From the NCBI GenBank assembly GCA_964370985.1, contig CAYJLE010000008.1, forward strand, positions 1 to 64,000: a stretch of 64,000 bases of DNA, read 5' to 3'. The DNA comes from JAHDVS01 sp964370985 (lineage in GTDB: Bacteria; Actinomycetota; Thermoleophilia; Gaiellales; Gaiellaceae). Below are positions 6,967 through 15,099 of the stretch, one piece after another. A program made the position numbers and the translations under genes. A model generated the notes under the pieces. That model was not told where the DNA came from. It made no database searches and was given only the letters and a program-made list of their open reading frames with translations. Numbering within the stretch: position 1 is the first letter of the stretch; the number at the start of each line of letters is the position of its first letter.

Positions 6967-7872
6967 TCAGTTGTTCGTGCGATGCCCGGACACCTGGGTG
7001 CCCCGGCGCCTCAGGTCGGCGTCGAAGAAGAGGCTCCCGAACGTGCGCACGACGTCGTAGCGGTAGTTGTTCTTGCAGTCTCGAAGCGCGGTCTTCGCGG
7101 ACGGGTCGATCTGCTGGCTGCAGAGGCGGCGCATGTCGGCGAGGAAGCGGTCGTCGATCCGCCGCCGCGACCAGTCGTGGTAGTCGCGCACGCCGCCGGT
7201 GGACGGATCCTCGATCGTGGCGCCCCGGTAGCCGGCGTCGTGGAAGTCGCAGGCGGTCGTGAACCAGACCGTCCAGAAGGCGCGCGGCACCTTGATCGAG
7301 CCGTCTCGTCGCCGCACCTCCGGCTGGTAGAAGACTCCGGAGTTGCCGAAGTAGTTCTCGACCGCGAGGACGGCGTCCCACGCCTTGCCGCCGCAGCCGT
7401 TCGAGATCTTCTTGCGGTCCTGCCAGCGCACCTTCACGGAGACGTGGGCGCAGCTCGAGAGCGGGGCGCCGCGGCTGCGCGTCCCGGTCGGGCTCTCCGC
7501 CCAGAGGCAGAAGTAGACGGGGCCGAGGAGCTTCGCACCCAGGCGCACCGTCCACGTCCGGCGCGCCCCCGTCGCGGCGCGGAAGCCGGGCCGGCTGGTC
7601 GCGACCGCGGCGCCGCCCTTGTAGAGGCCGGGATAGGCTCGCGCGCGCCCGCTCGGATCATCGACGCTGTAGGCGAGCCGCACCGTCGAGCCCGGCAGGT
7701 GGACGCCGCCGGGCGCGTACGTCTTCACGGCGGGGCGGGCGATCGCCGCGCGCTCGAGCGCGGCCCCGGCCGGCGCGGCGGCCGCGAGCGCGAGGGCGGC
7801 GAGGGCGACGGCGGCGAGCGGCCCTCGTCGGACCCGGTCAGGCCGGGAAGCACGCCTCGCGCGGTGGCACAC
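6967..7872 (-). CDS. secreted phospholipase A2-like protein
   Basis: 301 aa. Residues 18-38 form a hydrophobic signal peptide ending in Ala-rich sequence. The middle (about 45-150) looks like a beta-rich surface domain; the C-terminal part has NGCGG (158-162) and TACDFHDAGY (206-215). The latter is the His-Asp catalytic motif of prokaryotic/fungal phospholipase A2 (CxxHDxxY-type), and cysteines further on (RLCSQQ, LRDCKNNY) probably form disulfides. The predicted activity is calcium-dependent hydrolysis of the sn-2 ester of phospholipids outside the cell. The neighbours give no pathway clue. The motif is clear; the substrate is inferred from the family. Confidence 0.75.
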   Translation of the reverse strand: MCHRARRASRPDRVRRGPLAAVALAALALAAAAPAGAALERAAIARPAVKTYAPGGVHLPGSTVRLAYSVDDPSGRARAYPGLYKGGAAVATSRPGFRAATGARRTWTVRLGAKLLGPVYFCLWAESPTGTRSRGAPLSSCAHVSVKVRWQDRKKISNGCGGKAWDAVLAVENYFGNSGVFYQPEVRRRDGSIKVPRAFWTVWFTTACDFHDAGYRGATIEDPSTGGVRDYHDWSRRRIDDRFLADMRRLCSQQIDPSAKTALRDCKNNYRYDVVRTFGSLFFDADLRRRGTQVSGHRTNN

Positions 7873-7960
7873 GGTGCCAGGCCCCCGGGCGGGCCCTCAC
7901 GGGGCGCGCGCGGAGCGGGGCGGCCCCGCGTACACGGGCCCTCCCCGGGAGTCGAGCCGG

Positions 7961-8254
7961 CTAGGAGCCGGCCGCCTCGAACCCTCGCTGCAGATCGTCC
8001 CCGTTCATCACGGGGGTCACGTGGACAGCTGCGTCGAGGTTCTCGAACAGCGGCTCGAGCATCGGCGGCAGCTCCCAGGAACCCTCCATCTCGAAGACGA
8101 AGATCCCCGTTCGCTTGCCGTCCTCCGGGTAGAAGTACACCGCCTCCGGTTCAAGAGTCGCCACGGTGGACTGGATCGTCCGCTGGAGCGCCCCGCTCTT
8201 GAACGCCGCGTTCCCCTTCTCCACGGGCATCTGCACCTTCAGCAACATCCTCAC
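7961..8254 (-). CDS. conserved hypothetical protein (97 aa)
   Basis: Small soluble protein starting MRMLLKVQMPVEKGNAAFKS and containing LEPEAVYFYPEDGKRTGIFV and HVTPVMNGDDLQRG. It resembles a recurrent family of unknown function, with ferredoxin-like (dimeric alpha/beta barrel) secondary structure expected from the alternating strands; that fold is inference. The ATG at 8254 has GAGGAGGC nearby upstream on its own strand. It lies alone between a hairpin (8303-8321) and the phospholipase gene. Confidence 0.65.
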   Translation of the reverse strand: MRMLLKVQMPVEKGNAAFKSGALQRTIQSTVATLEPEAVYFYPEDGKRTGIFVFEMEGSWELPPMLEPLFENLDAAVHVTPVMNGDDLQRGFEAAGS

Positions 8255-8302
8255 GACATGCCTCCTCTCATGGTGGGATGGCTCTGGTGCGTTGATGCTA
8301 CC

Positions 8303-8321
8303 GGCGGGCGCAAGGCCCGCC
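8303..8321. terminator. GC hairpin downstream of panB
   Basis: GGCGGGC-GCAAG-GCCCGCC, 7-bp arms, in the gap after the panB stop. There is no U tract. It is followed by CTGCCGCACCTACG, loosely like the tail of the dispersed hairpin repeats, so it may be a diverged copy acting as a terminator. Confidence 0.4.
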
Positions 8322-8330
8322 CTGCCGCAC

Positions 8331-9194
8331 CTACGGGGTCGCGGCCCGAAACAGGGTCAGCTCCTCCTCGGGCATCGCGTAGCCGTGCTCCTCGGCCGGG
8401 AACGCGCCTGAGCGGACGTCGGCGGCATAGCGCTCGAGCGCGGCGCGGATCTCGACGCCGAGCTCCGCGTAGCGCTTCACGAACCGGGGCGAGCGGCCCT
8501 CGTAGAGGCCGAGCAGGTCGTGGAAGACGAGCACCTGGCCGTCGCAGGCGGGGCCGGCGCCGATCCCGATCGTCGGGATCGCGAGCGCGCCGGTGATCCG
8601 CTCAGCCACAGGGTTCGGCACGCACTCGAGCACGAGCGCGAAGCAGCCCGCCGCCTCGAGCGCGAGCGCATCGTCGAGGAGCTGCTGCGCCCGGCGGGCG
8701 GTGCGGCCCTGCGCGCGGTAGCCGCCGAGCATCGTCGCCGACTGCGGCGTCAGGCCGAGATGGCCCATCACCGGCACGCCCGCGCCGACGAGCGCGACCG
8801 TCCGGAGGAGCGTCGGGCCGGCGCCCTCGACCTTGACCGCGTCCACGCCCGCCTCCTTGACGAACCGCACCGCGTTGCGGATGGCGTCCTCGTCGGAGAC
8901 CTGGTAGGTGCCGAACGGCATGTCGGCGACGACGAGCGGGCGCACCGCGCCGCGGGCGGTCGCCCGGGCGAGCAGGAGCATGTCCTCCATCGTCGCGGGC
9001 ACGGTCGAGTCGTGGCCGAGCACGGTCATCGCGGCCGAGTCGCCGACGAGGACGACGTCCACGCCCGCGTCGTCCGCGAGGCGCCCGCTCGGGTAGTCGT
9101 ACGCGGTCACCATCACGATCCGCTCGCCGCGGTGCTTCAGCTCGGCGAGCTCGGTCAAGGGCAGCTTGCCGGCGGTGGGGGGGCGGGTGCTCAC
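8331..9194 (-). CDS. panB: 3-methyl-2-oxobutanoate hydroxymethyltransferase
   Basis: Makes ketopantoate from 2-oxoisovalerate and methylene-tetrahydrofolate, the first committed step of pantothenate (coenzyme A) synthesis. Full length, 287 aa, with the family signatures VMVTAYDYPSGRLADDAGVD, VGDSAAMTVLGHDSTVPATM, VVADMPFGTYQ, VKVEGAG, GHLGLTPQS and IGIGAGPACDGQVLV. The GTG start at 9194 is preceded by AAGGAG and overlaps the panC stop (GTGA). It is the last gene of the DUF2520-panC-panB operon. Confidence 0.95.
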   Translation of the reverse strand: MSTRPPTAGKLPLTELAELKHRGERIVMVTAYDYPSGRLADDAGVDVVLVGDSAAMTVLGHDSTVPATMEDMLLLARATARGAVRPLVVADMPFGTYQVSDEDAIRNAVRFVKEAGVDAVKVEGAGPTLLRTVALVGAGVPVMGHLGLTPQSATMLGGYRAQGRTARRAQQLLDDALALEAAGCFALVLECVPNPVAERITGALAIPTIGIGAGPACDGQVLVFHDLLGLYEGRSPRFVKRYAELGVEIRAALERYAADVRSGAFPAEEHGYAMPEEELTLFRAATP

Positions 9195-10003
9195 GGGGTG
9201 TCTCCTTCCAGGACGACATTGTCGATCAGGCGGGTCTCGCCGACGCGAATCGCGGCGGCGAGGACGGTGGCGCCGTTCAGGGCGAGCGTGTCCACGTAGT
9301 CGGCGGCGACGCCGCGCTCGGTCGCGAGCACGGCGGCGGCGACCTCGACCGGGTCGCCGCCGTCCTCGTGCGCCTCGAGGCCGGCCGCGAGCGCGCGGGG
9401 GAGGGCCAGCGCGGCCGCCCGCTCCCCCGCCGACAGGTAGGCGTTGCGGGAGCTGAGCGCGAGCCCGTCCGTGTCGCGGACGGTGGGGATGACCCGCAGC
9501 TCGAGCTCGAGCGCGAGGTCGCGGACGAGCCGGTCGACCACCGCCGCCTGCTGGGCATCCTTCAGCCCGAAGTAGGCCCGGTCGGGCCTCACGATCGCAA
9601 ACAGCTTCAGGCAGACGGTCGCGACGCCGCGGAAATGGCCGGGGCGCGCGTCCCCCTCGAGGCCGCGGCCGAGCCGCTCCACCTCGACCCAGGTCTGGAA
9701 CCCGTCCGGGTAGATCTCCGCGGCCGCCGGCGCGAACAGGAGGTCGACGCCCTCCTCGGCCGCGACCGCCGCGTCCCTGGCCGGGTCGCGCGGGTAGCGG
9801 TCGAGATCCTCGCCGGTCGCGAACTGGGACGGATTGACGAACAGGCTGACGACCGTCACGTCGTTCTCGGCCCGCGCCGCCCGCATCAGCGACACGTGAC
9901 CCGCGTGGAACGCGCCCATCGTCGGCACGAGCCCGATCGAGCGCATGCCCCGGTGCGGCGCGAGCGCCGCCCGGATGTCCGCGATCGACTCGACGATCCT
10001 CAT
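9191..10003 (-). CDS. panC: pantothenate synthetase
   Basis: Condenses pantoate with beta-alanine using ATP. 270 aa with VPTMGAFHAGHVSLMRAAR (the HIGH-like nucleotide site), SLFVNPSQF, YPRD, YFGLKDAQQAAVVDRLVRDL and SSRNAYLS. ATG 10003 overlaps the stop of the upstream DUF2520 gene (ATGA), and its own stop overlaps panB. panD, the beta-alanine-forming decarboxylase, is not in this window. Confidence 0.95.
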   Translation of the reverse strand: MRIVESIADIRAALAPHRGMRSIGLVPTMGAFHAGHVSLMRAARAENDVTVVSLFVNPSQFATGEDLDRYPRDPARDAAVAAEEGVDLLFAPAAAEIYPDGFQTWVEVERLGRGLEGDARPGHFRGVATVCLKLFAIVRPDRAYFGLKDAQQAAVVDRLVRDLALELELRVIPTVRDTDGLALSSRNAYLSAGERAAALALPRALAAGLEAHEDGGDPVEVAAAVLATERGVAADYVDTLALNGATVLAAAIRVGETRLIDNVVLEGDTP

Positions 10004-10689
10004 CGCGCGAGCGCCCTCTCCGTCGAGCCGGCGAGCGCCAGGTAGAGCGGCTCGAGCTCCGGCCGCGCCTCGCGGATCGCCTCCAGGTGCGCCTCGACCG
10101 TGCCACGGTCGCCGCGGACGAACGGGCCCGTCGGGCGGAAGCCGTTCTCGATCGTGCGGCGCATCAGCGGCTCGAGCGCCTCCGGCGGCGCGCCCGCCGC
10201 CTCCATCAACTCCGAGGCGGCGTCGTGGAGCGTGACGAGGAACGCCGCCGCCACCGTCGCAGCCGCGTGGTAGAGCGGCCGGCCCGCGTCGGCGAGCTCG
10301 AACGGCTCGAGGCCGAGCAGCCGCGCCAGCTCGAAGCCGGCGCGCAGCGCCTGCGGCGACTCGCCGGTGACTGCCCCGTAGGCGCCGTCGAACTGGCCGG
10401 GCCCGAGCCCCGGCTGGAACGTCTGCAGCGGGTGGACGGCGAAGCGGCGCTCGTGCGGCGCGAGCGCCCCGACCGACACGGCCCCGCTCGTGTGGGCGAC
10501 CCACGGGCCGGACGGGATCCCGGCCGCGACCGCCGCGATCTCCCGGTCGGGCACGCACAAGAGGACGAGGTCGGCGCCGCCGCAGGCGAACTCGCGACCC
10601 GTCACCCGGGTCGGGAGGCGCTCGCCCAGACGGGCTGCTGCGGCCCGGCCGACACGGCCGGCGCCGACGACACACACGGATTCGAACAT
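10000..10689 (-). CDS. Rossmann-fold / DUF2520 protein of the pantothenate operon
   Basis: 229 aa beginning MFESVCVVGAGRVGRAAAA, a GxGxxG dinucleotide-binding motif, followed by a helical C-terminal domain (DUF2520) with HTSGAVSVGALAP, AVHPLQTFQPG and YHAAATVAAAFLVTL. The architecture is that of small NAD(P)-dependent dehydrogenases such as ketopantoate reductase or pyrroline-5-carboxylate reductase. Its tight coupling to panC and panB suggests that it supplies the ketopantoate reductase step, since no panE is visible; this is inference. The ATG at 10689 has CTGGAG upstream, and a TACACT -10 (minus strand) lies at 10726-10731. Confidence 0.85.
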   Translation of the reverse strand: MFESVCVVGAGRVGRAAAARLGERLPTRVTGREFACGGADLVLLCVPDREIAAVAAGIPSGPWVAHTSGAVSVGALAPHERRFAVHPLQTFQPGLGPGQFDGAYGAVTGESPQALRAGFELARLLGLEPFELADAGRPLYHAAATVAAAFLVTLHDAASELMEAAGAPPEALEPLMRRTIENGFRPTGPFVRGDRGTVEAHLEAIREARPELEPLYLALAGSTERALAR

Positions 10690-10751
10690 CTGCTCCAGTT
10701 CCTGGCCGGATACCGGGCTTCGCAGAGTGTAACGCGAAACGGGGCCTTGAC

Positions 10752-11564
10752 ATGCCTGAGCCACCGTGGTTTCTCTCACCCGTGGCGCGGATCACCCGCA
10801 CGCTCCGCCTCACCTCGCCGTTCACGAAGGGCGCGGACGTCGCCCGGGCGCAGCGGGCGCTCGGGGTCGCCGCGGACGGGCTCTACGGCCCGGTCACGGC
10901 GGGCGCGGCCGCGCTCTGGAAGTACGCGAGCGGCTACCCGGAGGACGGCCTCGAGGGGACGCTCTCCCCCGACGACCAGCGCCGCCTGCTCGGCCGCGAG
11001 CCGCTCCCGGACGGGTACGCGGCCCTGGCGCCGGTGCGGGCGGCCGCGCTCGCCGCCGGCGACGCCGCCCGCGAGCACGCGGTCGCCCGGATGGAGCGCT
11101 GGGCGGCGCGGCGGGTGCGGGAGCGACCGCCCGGGAGCGACCGCGTGCCCGCGCTCGCCCGGCTCGCGCGGCGCCTCGGCGTCCCCGAGCCGCTCGCGCG
11201 GATGGGCTACCCGTGGTGCGCGCTCGCGGCGTTCCTGCCCGCGCTCGAGGCCGGCGGGCGCAGCGCCGCGCTCGGCCTGCTCGCGGGCGCGTTCAACCCG
11301 CTCTACTGCCCGGCGATCCTGACCGAGGCCGAGCACGGCCGCTCCGGCCTACGTGTCGTCACCGCCGTGGCGGCGGCGCGCGGCGACCTCGTCCTCTTCG
11401 ACTGGCGTGGCGGCGACCCGACCGAGCACCTCGGCCGCCTGCGCGCGCCCGTCGCCGGGCGGGCCGTCTCGACCGTCGACGGGAACAGCGGCGACGGCGA
11501 CCTCGCCGTCGAGCTGCGCGAGCGGCCGCTCCGGCTCGTGCGGGCGTTCGTCCGCGACACCTGA
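10752..11564 (+). CDS. peptidoglycan-binding domain / CHAP-like amidase protein
   Basis: 270 aa. The N-terminal part (residues about 20-80) is a PG_binding_1 repeat: FTKGADVARAQRALGV, ADGLYGPVTAGAAALWK. The C-terminal part has YPWCALAAFLPAL (candidate catalytic Cys), ARGDLVLFDWRGGDPTEHLG (candidate His) and STVDGNSGDG (candidate Asn), the Cys-His-Asn order of CHAP/NlpC-type amidases. No signal peptide is evident from this start, which is odd for a cell-wall enzyme; a phage-lysin-like or otherwise exported role is possible. It is divergent from the pantothenate operon. Confidence 0.7.
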   Translation: MPEPPWFLSPVARITRTLRLTSPFTKGADVARAQRALGVAADGLYGPVTAGAAALWKYASGYPEDGLEGTLSPDDQRRLLGREPLPDGYAALAPVRAAALAAGDAAREHAVARMERWAARRVRERPPGSDRVPALARLARRLGVPEPLARMGYPWCALAAFLPALEAGGRSAALGLLAGAFNPLYCPAILTEAEHGRSGLRVVTAVAAARGDLVLFDWRGGDPTEHLGRLRAPVAGRAVSTVDGNSGDGDLAVELRERPLRLVRAFVRDT

Positions 11565-11575
11565 GGGCGGCGGGG

Positions 11576-11604
11576 TTGCCAGGCACGGCGACGTGCCCTA
11601 CGCT
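11576..11604 (+). promoter_or_regulatory. promoter with inverted repeat between -35 and -10
   Basis: TTGCCA (11576-11581), 17 bp, TACGCT (11599-11604). The spacer holds a perfect palindrome GGCACG-GCGA-CGTGCC (11582-11597), a likely repressor site for the downstream methyltransferase/wHTH gene. Confidence 0.5.
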
Positions 11605-11638
11605 GACCTGACCGGGGATTACGGCCAAGGAGGGGACC

Positions 11639-12724
11639 ATGGCTACACGTGAGCTCGACGCCGCGAAAGCGGAGGCGTTCGCGGGGACGCTGCTCGGGAT
11701 CCTGAACGGCGGCGCCACGTCGCTGTTCGTGAGCATCGGCCACCAGACGGGGCTGCTCGACGCGATGGCGGAGCTCGAGCCGGCGACGAGCGAGGAGATC
11801 GCCGCCGCCACCGGCCTGAACGAGCGCTACGTGCGCGAATGGCTCGCCGGGCTGACCGTCTCGGGGGTGATCGAGCACCACCCGGAGGCGGGGACGTACG
11901 CGCTGCCGCCCGAGCACGCCGCCTGCATGACCCGTGCGGCCGGGCCGGACAACCTCGCCTCGTTCGCCCAGTACATCGGCCTGTTCGCGGAGGTCGAGCA
12001 GGACGTGGTCGAGTGCTTCCGACACGGCGGCGGCGTCCCCTACGCGAGGTTCCCGCGCTTCCAGCGGCTGATGGCGGAGGAGTCGGCGCAGGTCAACGAC
12101 GCCGTCCTCGTCGACGTGACGTTGCCGCTCGTGCCCGGGCTCGTCGAGCGCCTGCGCGCCGGGATCGACGTGCTCGACGTCGGCTGCGGCTCCGGCCACG
12201 CCGTCAACCTGATGGCGAACGCGTTCCCGGAAAGCCGCTGCACCGGCTACGACTTCTCGGAGGAGGGCATCGCGGCCGGGCGCGCCGAGGCCGCGCAGCT
12301 CAGCCTCACGAACGCCCGCTTCGAGCTCCGGGACGTGACCGCGCTCGACGAGCCGGGCGGCTACGGGCTCGTGACCGCCTTCGACGTCGTTCACGACACC
12401 GCCGCGCCCGAGCGGCTGCTCGCGGGCATCGCGAGCGCGCTCGCGCCGGGTGGGGTCTTCCTGATGGTGGACATCGCCGCCTCGAGCCACGTGCACGAGA
12501 ACGTCGACCACCCGCTCGGGCCGGCCCTGTACGCGGCGTCGCTGTTCCACTGCATGACCGTCTCGCTCGCCCAGGACGGGGCGGGGCTCGGGACGATGTG
12601 GGGGGAGCAGAAGGCGCTCGAGCTGCTCGCCGCCGCCGGCTTCGCGGACGTCGAGGTCAAGCACGTCGAGGGCGACATCCTGAACAGCTACTACGTCGCG
12701 CGGAAGGAGGCGCCCGCCGCGTAG
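11639..12724 (+). CDS. winged-helix / class I SAM-dependent methyltransferase
   Basis: 361 aa. The N-terminal part has a winged-helix dimerisation domain (residues about 30-95: TGLLDAMAELEPATSEEIAA, LNERYVREWLAGL), followed by a Rossmann methyltransferase domain with the SAM motif VLDVGCGSGHAVNLMA (about 178-193) and LAPGGVFLMVDIA. The architecture matches actinobacterial proteins such as mycobacterial Rv2258c-type methyltransferases; the substrate is unknown. It has a strong ribosome site (AAGGAGG) before ATG 11639 and a promoter with an embedded palindrome upstream, so it may be autoregulated (inference). Confidence 0.85.
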   Translation: MATRELDAAKAEAFAGTLLGILNGGATSLFVSIGHQTGLLDAMAELEPATSEEIAAATGLNERYVREWLAGLTVSGVIEHHPEAGTYALPPEHAACMTRAAGPDNLASFAQYIGLFAEVEQDVVECFRHGGGVPYARFPRFQRLMAEESAQVNDAVLVDVTLPLVPGLVERLRAGIDVLDVGCGSGHAVNLMANAFPESRCTGYDFSEEGIAAGRAEAAQLSLTNARFELRDVTALDEPGGYGLVTAFDVVHDTAAPERLLAGIASALAPGGVFLMVDIAASSHVHENVDHPLGPALYAASLFHCMTVSLAQDGAGLGTMWGEQKALELLAAAGFADVEVKHVEGDILNSYYVARKEAPAA

Positions 12725-12732
12725 GCAGGCGC

Positions 12733-12888
12733 TTACTTCCCGGCGGAGGCCCGGCGGGCGAGCCGCTCGCGCAGCTTCCCGTCGGCGAAGACCACGCCGG
12801 GGAGCAGCGAGATCATCAGGCCGGCGACGAGCACGACGCCGAGCGCGAAGACGGCTGCGAGGACGGCGATGCCGGCGTGCGCGCTCAC
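12733..12888 (-). CDS. small single-pass membrane protein
   Basis: 51 aa from GTG 12888: VSAHAGIAVLAAVFALGVV and VLVAGLMISLLPGVVF form one or two hydrophobic helices, then a basic tail GKLRERLARRASAGK. It is convergent with the methyltransferase gene and beside an assembly gap, so its upstream region cannot be judged. A longer start at 12936 is open but would add a Gly/Pro-rich N-terminus. Confidence 0.5.
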   Translation of the reverse strand: MSAHAGIAVLAAVFALGVVLVAGLMISLLPGVVFADGKLRERLARRASAGK

Positions 12889-12981
12889 GCCCGGATTGTC
12901 GCAGGTCGCCCCGCCCCCCGGGCCGGCGGCCAGCACGCCGCGGCGACCACCGGGTGGGGGTGTGCTGGGCCAGGCCGCAGT

Positions 12982-12991
12982 NNNNNNNNNN
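12982..12991. other. 10-N assembly gap
   Basis: Ten N between a small membrane-protein gene and the cupin gene. True distance and any missing genes are unknown. The contig joining here is less secure than elsewhere. Confidence 0.9.
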
Positions 12992-13006
12992 CCCTGCTCG
13001 CGGCGG

Positions 13007-13369
13007 CTACCTCGGCTTGGCGTAGTCCTGGACCTGGCCGAAGTCGACGAACGTGCAGGCCTCGTCGCCGACCGTCCAGGCGTCGTGCCCGGGCGCGATC
13101 TCCACGATGTCGCCGGGCCCGGCCTCGCTCTCCGTGCCGTCGTCCATGCGCACCCCCATCCGCCCGGCCAGCATGTAGCCGCGATGCGGAGTCTGGCAGC
13201 TCGCGGTGCCGGCGATCGGCGCCACGTGCTCCGACCAGCGCCAGCCCGGCTCGAACACCCCGACCCCGACCGGGCCGCCGCCCATGTTCACGATCCGCGC
13301 CTCGCCCTTGTCGACGAACGGGCGCACCTCATCGGCGTCGCGCGGCCCCCTGATCTCGAGACCAGCCAT
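13007..13369 (-). CDS. cupin-domain protein
   Basis: 120 aa from ATG 13369, which has GGGGAAGG just upstream. It shows the small cupin barrel: GVGVFEPGWRWSEHVAPI, HRGYMLAGRMGVRMDDGT, AGPGDIVEIAPGHDAWTVGD. The H..E..H metal-ligand pattern is only partly evident, so it could bind a metal or a small ligand. It has its own near-consensus promoter at 13408-13436 with an adjoining inverted repeat, unusual in this genome and suggesting regulated, possibly strong, expression. Confidence 0.8.
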   Translation of the reverse strand: MAGLEIRGPRDADEVRPFVDKGEARIVNMGGGPVGVGVFEPGWRWSEHVAPIAGTASCQTPHRGYMLAGRMGVRMDDGTESEAGPGDIVEIAPGHDAWTVGDEACTFVDFGQVQDYAKPR

Positions 13370-13380
13370 CTGACCTTCCC

Positions 13381-13436
13381 CCTTGTCCTTGACTTCCGAA
13401 CAAGGCAATTATCGGGCCAAGTGGCGAATGTGTCAA
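13381..13436 (-). promoter_or_regulatory. near-consensus sigma-70 promoter and operator-like repeat of cupin gene
   Basis: On the minus strand: TTGACA (13436-13431), exactly 17 bp, GATAAT (13413-13408). Right after the -10, CCTTGT...ACAAGG (13381-13386 and 13400-13405) forms an inverted repeat over the expected transcript start. Confidence 0.75.
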
Positions 13437-13549
13437 GAATGCCGCCCCGCGCGTTGTATGAGCAGTTCTTCACGAGATGGACACACGATGTTCACCGGCG
13501 CGTGATGTGATCCTGTGCCTTCGGACGACCCACGGCCGAGGAGACACGC

Positions 13550-14335
13550 ATGACCGGGATCGAGCCCCTGACATCCCCCTGGCCGACCGAGCGCGAGGTT
13601 GCCGACCAGGTACCGGTCGGCGCCGACCCTGACAGGGCCCGCCGCGCGCTCGAGCAGGTGCCGCTGTGGTTCCACACCTTCTGCCTCAACCGCGACCACG
13701 ACCTGTACACGCCGGGTCAGGCGCGCGACCACGGCTACCGGCTCGCCTCGATCCCGGAGTCGTTCGAGGGGCTGTCCGTGCTCGACGTGGGCGCGTTCGA
13801 CGGCTTCTACAGCTTCCTCGCGGAGGCCCGCGGGGCCTCCCGGGTGCTTGCCGTCGACAACGAGCAGTACATCGACTGGGTGGCCGATCGCTGGGGCGTC
13901 ACGCTCGCGGGCGGCGAGGGGTTCAGGGCGATCCACGAGCTCGCCGGCTCCCGGGTCGAGTACCTGCGCTCGGATGCGTTCGCGCTCGAAGACCTCGACG
14001 AGCTGTTCGACTTCATCTTCTGCTTCGGTCTCCTGCACCGGGTCGAGAACCCGCTCGGGCTGCTGCGCGTGCTCGCGGGCCGGCTCGCGGACGGCGGGCG
14101 CATGCTCGTCGAGACCTACGGGGTGGCCGGCGACCGCGGCGGCACGGACGGCGCCCTGTACGTCCCCGCCCCCGGCGACGTCTACGAGCGCGACCGCTTC
14201 GTCTACTGGCAGTTCTCGAGCGGCGCGCTCGCGAACCTCGTCGCGTGCGCCGACGGGACGCGGTTTCGTCTCCACGGGACGCCGCTCGTCGACGGCCACC
14301 CGCGCATCATCGGCGTCGCGGCGCGCCCGGCCTGA
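13550..14335 (+). CDS. SAM-dependent methyltransferase (DUF1698/CmoB-like)
   Basis: 261 aa. WFHTFCLNRDHDLYTPG, then the SAM site LSVLDVGAFDGFYSFLAEAR (about 76-95), VLAVDNEQY, LFDFIFCFGLLHRVENPLGL and GGRMLVETYG. The arrangement resembles the DUF1698 group, related to the tRNA wobble-uridine carboxymethyl-transferring CmoB, but in actinobacteria such proteins act on unknown substrates. GAGGAGA precedes ATG 13550. It stands alone between the cupin and HlyIII genes. Confidence 0.8.
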   Translation: MTGIEPLTSPWPTEREVADQVPVGADPDRARRALEQVPLWFHTFCLNRDHDLYTPGQARDHGYRLASIPESFEGLSVLDVGAFDGFYSFLAEARGASRVLAVDNEQYIDWVADRWGVTLAGGEGFRAIHELAGSRVEYLRSDAFALEDLDELFDFIFCFGLLHRVENPLGLLRVLAGRLADGGRMLVETYGVAGDRGGTDGALYVPAPGDVYERDRFVYWQFSSGALANLVACADGTRFRLHGTPLVDGHPRIIGVAARPA

Positions 14336-14382
14336 GAGCTGGCCCCGCGCACCGGGTGTATCCCGGTGGCCGGGGCGGCAGC

Positions 14383-14388
14383 TACCCT
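14383..14388 (+). promoter_or_regulatory. -10 hexamer TACCCT, leaderless HlyIII gene
   Basis: TACCCT ends 6 bp before GTG 14395 and no ribosome binding site is present, as expected for a leaderless transcript. Confidence 0.5.
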
Positions 14389-14394
14389 GGAGTC

Positions 14395-15048
14395 GTGACC
14401 GTGACAGCGGCAAGTCCTTCGAAGCCGCTCCTCCGCGGTGTCCTGCACGAGGTCGCGTTCTTCTGGTCGCTCGTCGCGGGCGCCGTCCTCGTCGCGAGCG
14501 CCACCGGCACCGTCGGGCGGACGGCCGCCGCCGTGTTCGCCGCGGCCGTCGCGGCGATGTTCGGTGCGAGCGCGCTCTACCACCGCGTCGGCTGGGGGCC
14601 CCGGGCGCGCCTCTGGATGCGCCGCGCCGACCACGCCGGGATCTACCTCCTGATCGCCGGCAGCTACACGCCCTACGGGTTGCTCGCCCTCGACGGCACC
14701 TGGCGGGTGGTGCTGCTCTCGATCGTCTGGAGCGGCGCCGCGGCCGGGATCGTGCTCAAGTTCGCCTGGGTACACGCGCCGGGCTGGGTTACGGCCACGA
14801 TCGCGCTCGCGCTCGGCTGGGTCAGCCTGATCGCCCTGCCGCAGGCGTACGGCGCGCTCGGCCCAGCCGGCCTCGGGCTCCTGCTCGCGGGAGGGCTCCT
14901 CTACACGGCCGGCGCCGTCGTCTACGCGCGCCAGCGGCCCGACCCGCGCCCGGCCGTGTTCGGCTTCCACGAGCTCTTCCACGCGTTCGTCGTCGCCGCC
15001 GTCGCCTGCCAGTACGCGTCGATCGCTTTCTTCGTCGTCCCGCGCTGA
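14395..15048 (+). CDS. hemolysin III / PAQR-family membrane protein
   Basis: 217 aa, about seven transmembrane helices. Family motifs: an early H near the first helix (LLRGVLHEVAF), SALYHRVGW, ADHAGIYLLIAGSYTPY and a C-terminal GFHELFHAFVVAA. The conserved Ser/His/Asp residues form the zinc-dependent hydrolase-like site of the PAQR superfamily. Function in bacteria is unclear (membrane homeostasis has been proposed). The GTG start at 14395 directly follows a TACCCT hexamer. Confidence 0.9.
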   Translation: MTVTAASPSKPLLRGVLHEVAFFWSLVAGAVLVASATGTVGRTAAAVFAAAVAAMFGASALYHRVGWGPRARLWMRRADHAGIYLLIAGSYTPYGLLALDGTWRVVLLSIVWSGAAAGIVLKFAWVHAPGWVTATIALALGWVSLIALPQAYGALGPAGLGLLLAGGLLYTAGAVVYARQRPDPRPAVFGFHELFHAFVVAAVACQYASIAFFVVPR

Positions 15049-15084
15049 GGCGCCTACCGGTTGCGGCGCGTCCGTCCGCGGGCC

Positions 15085-15090
15085 TACACT
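15085..15090 (+). promoter_or_regulatory. -10 hexamer TACACT before fmdB-like gene
   Basis: TACACT ends 9 bp before ATG 15100 with no ribosome site in between; consistent with a leaderless or near-leaderless start. Confidence 0.45.
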
Positions 15091-15099
15091 CCCTGGGCG

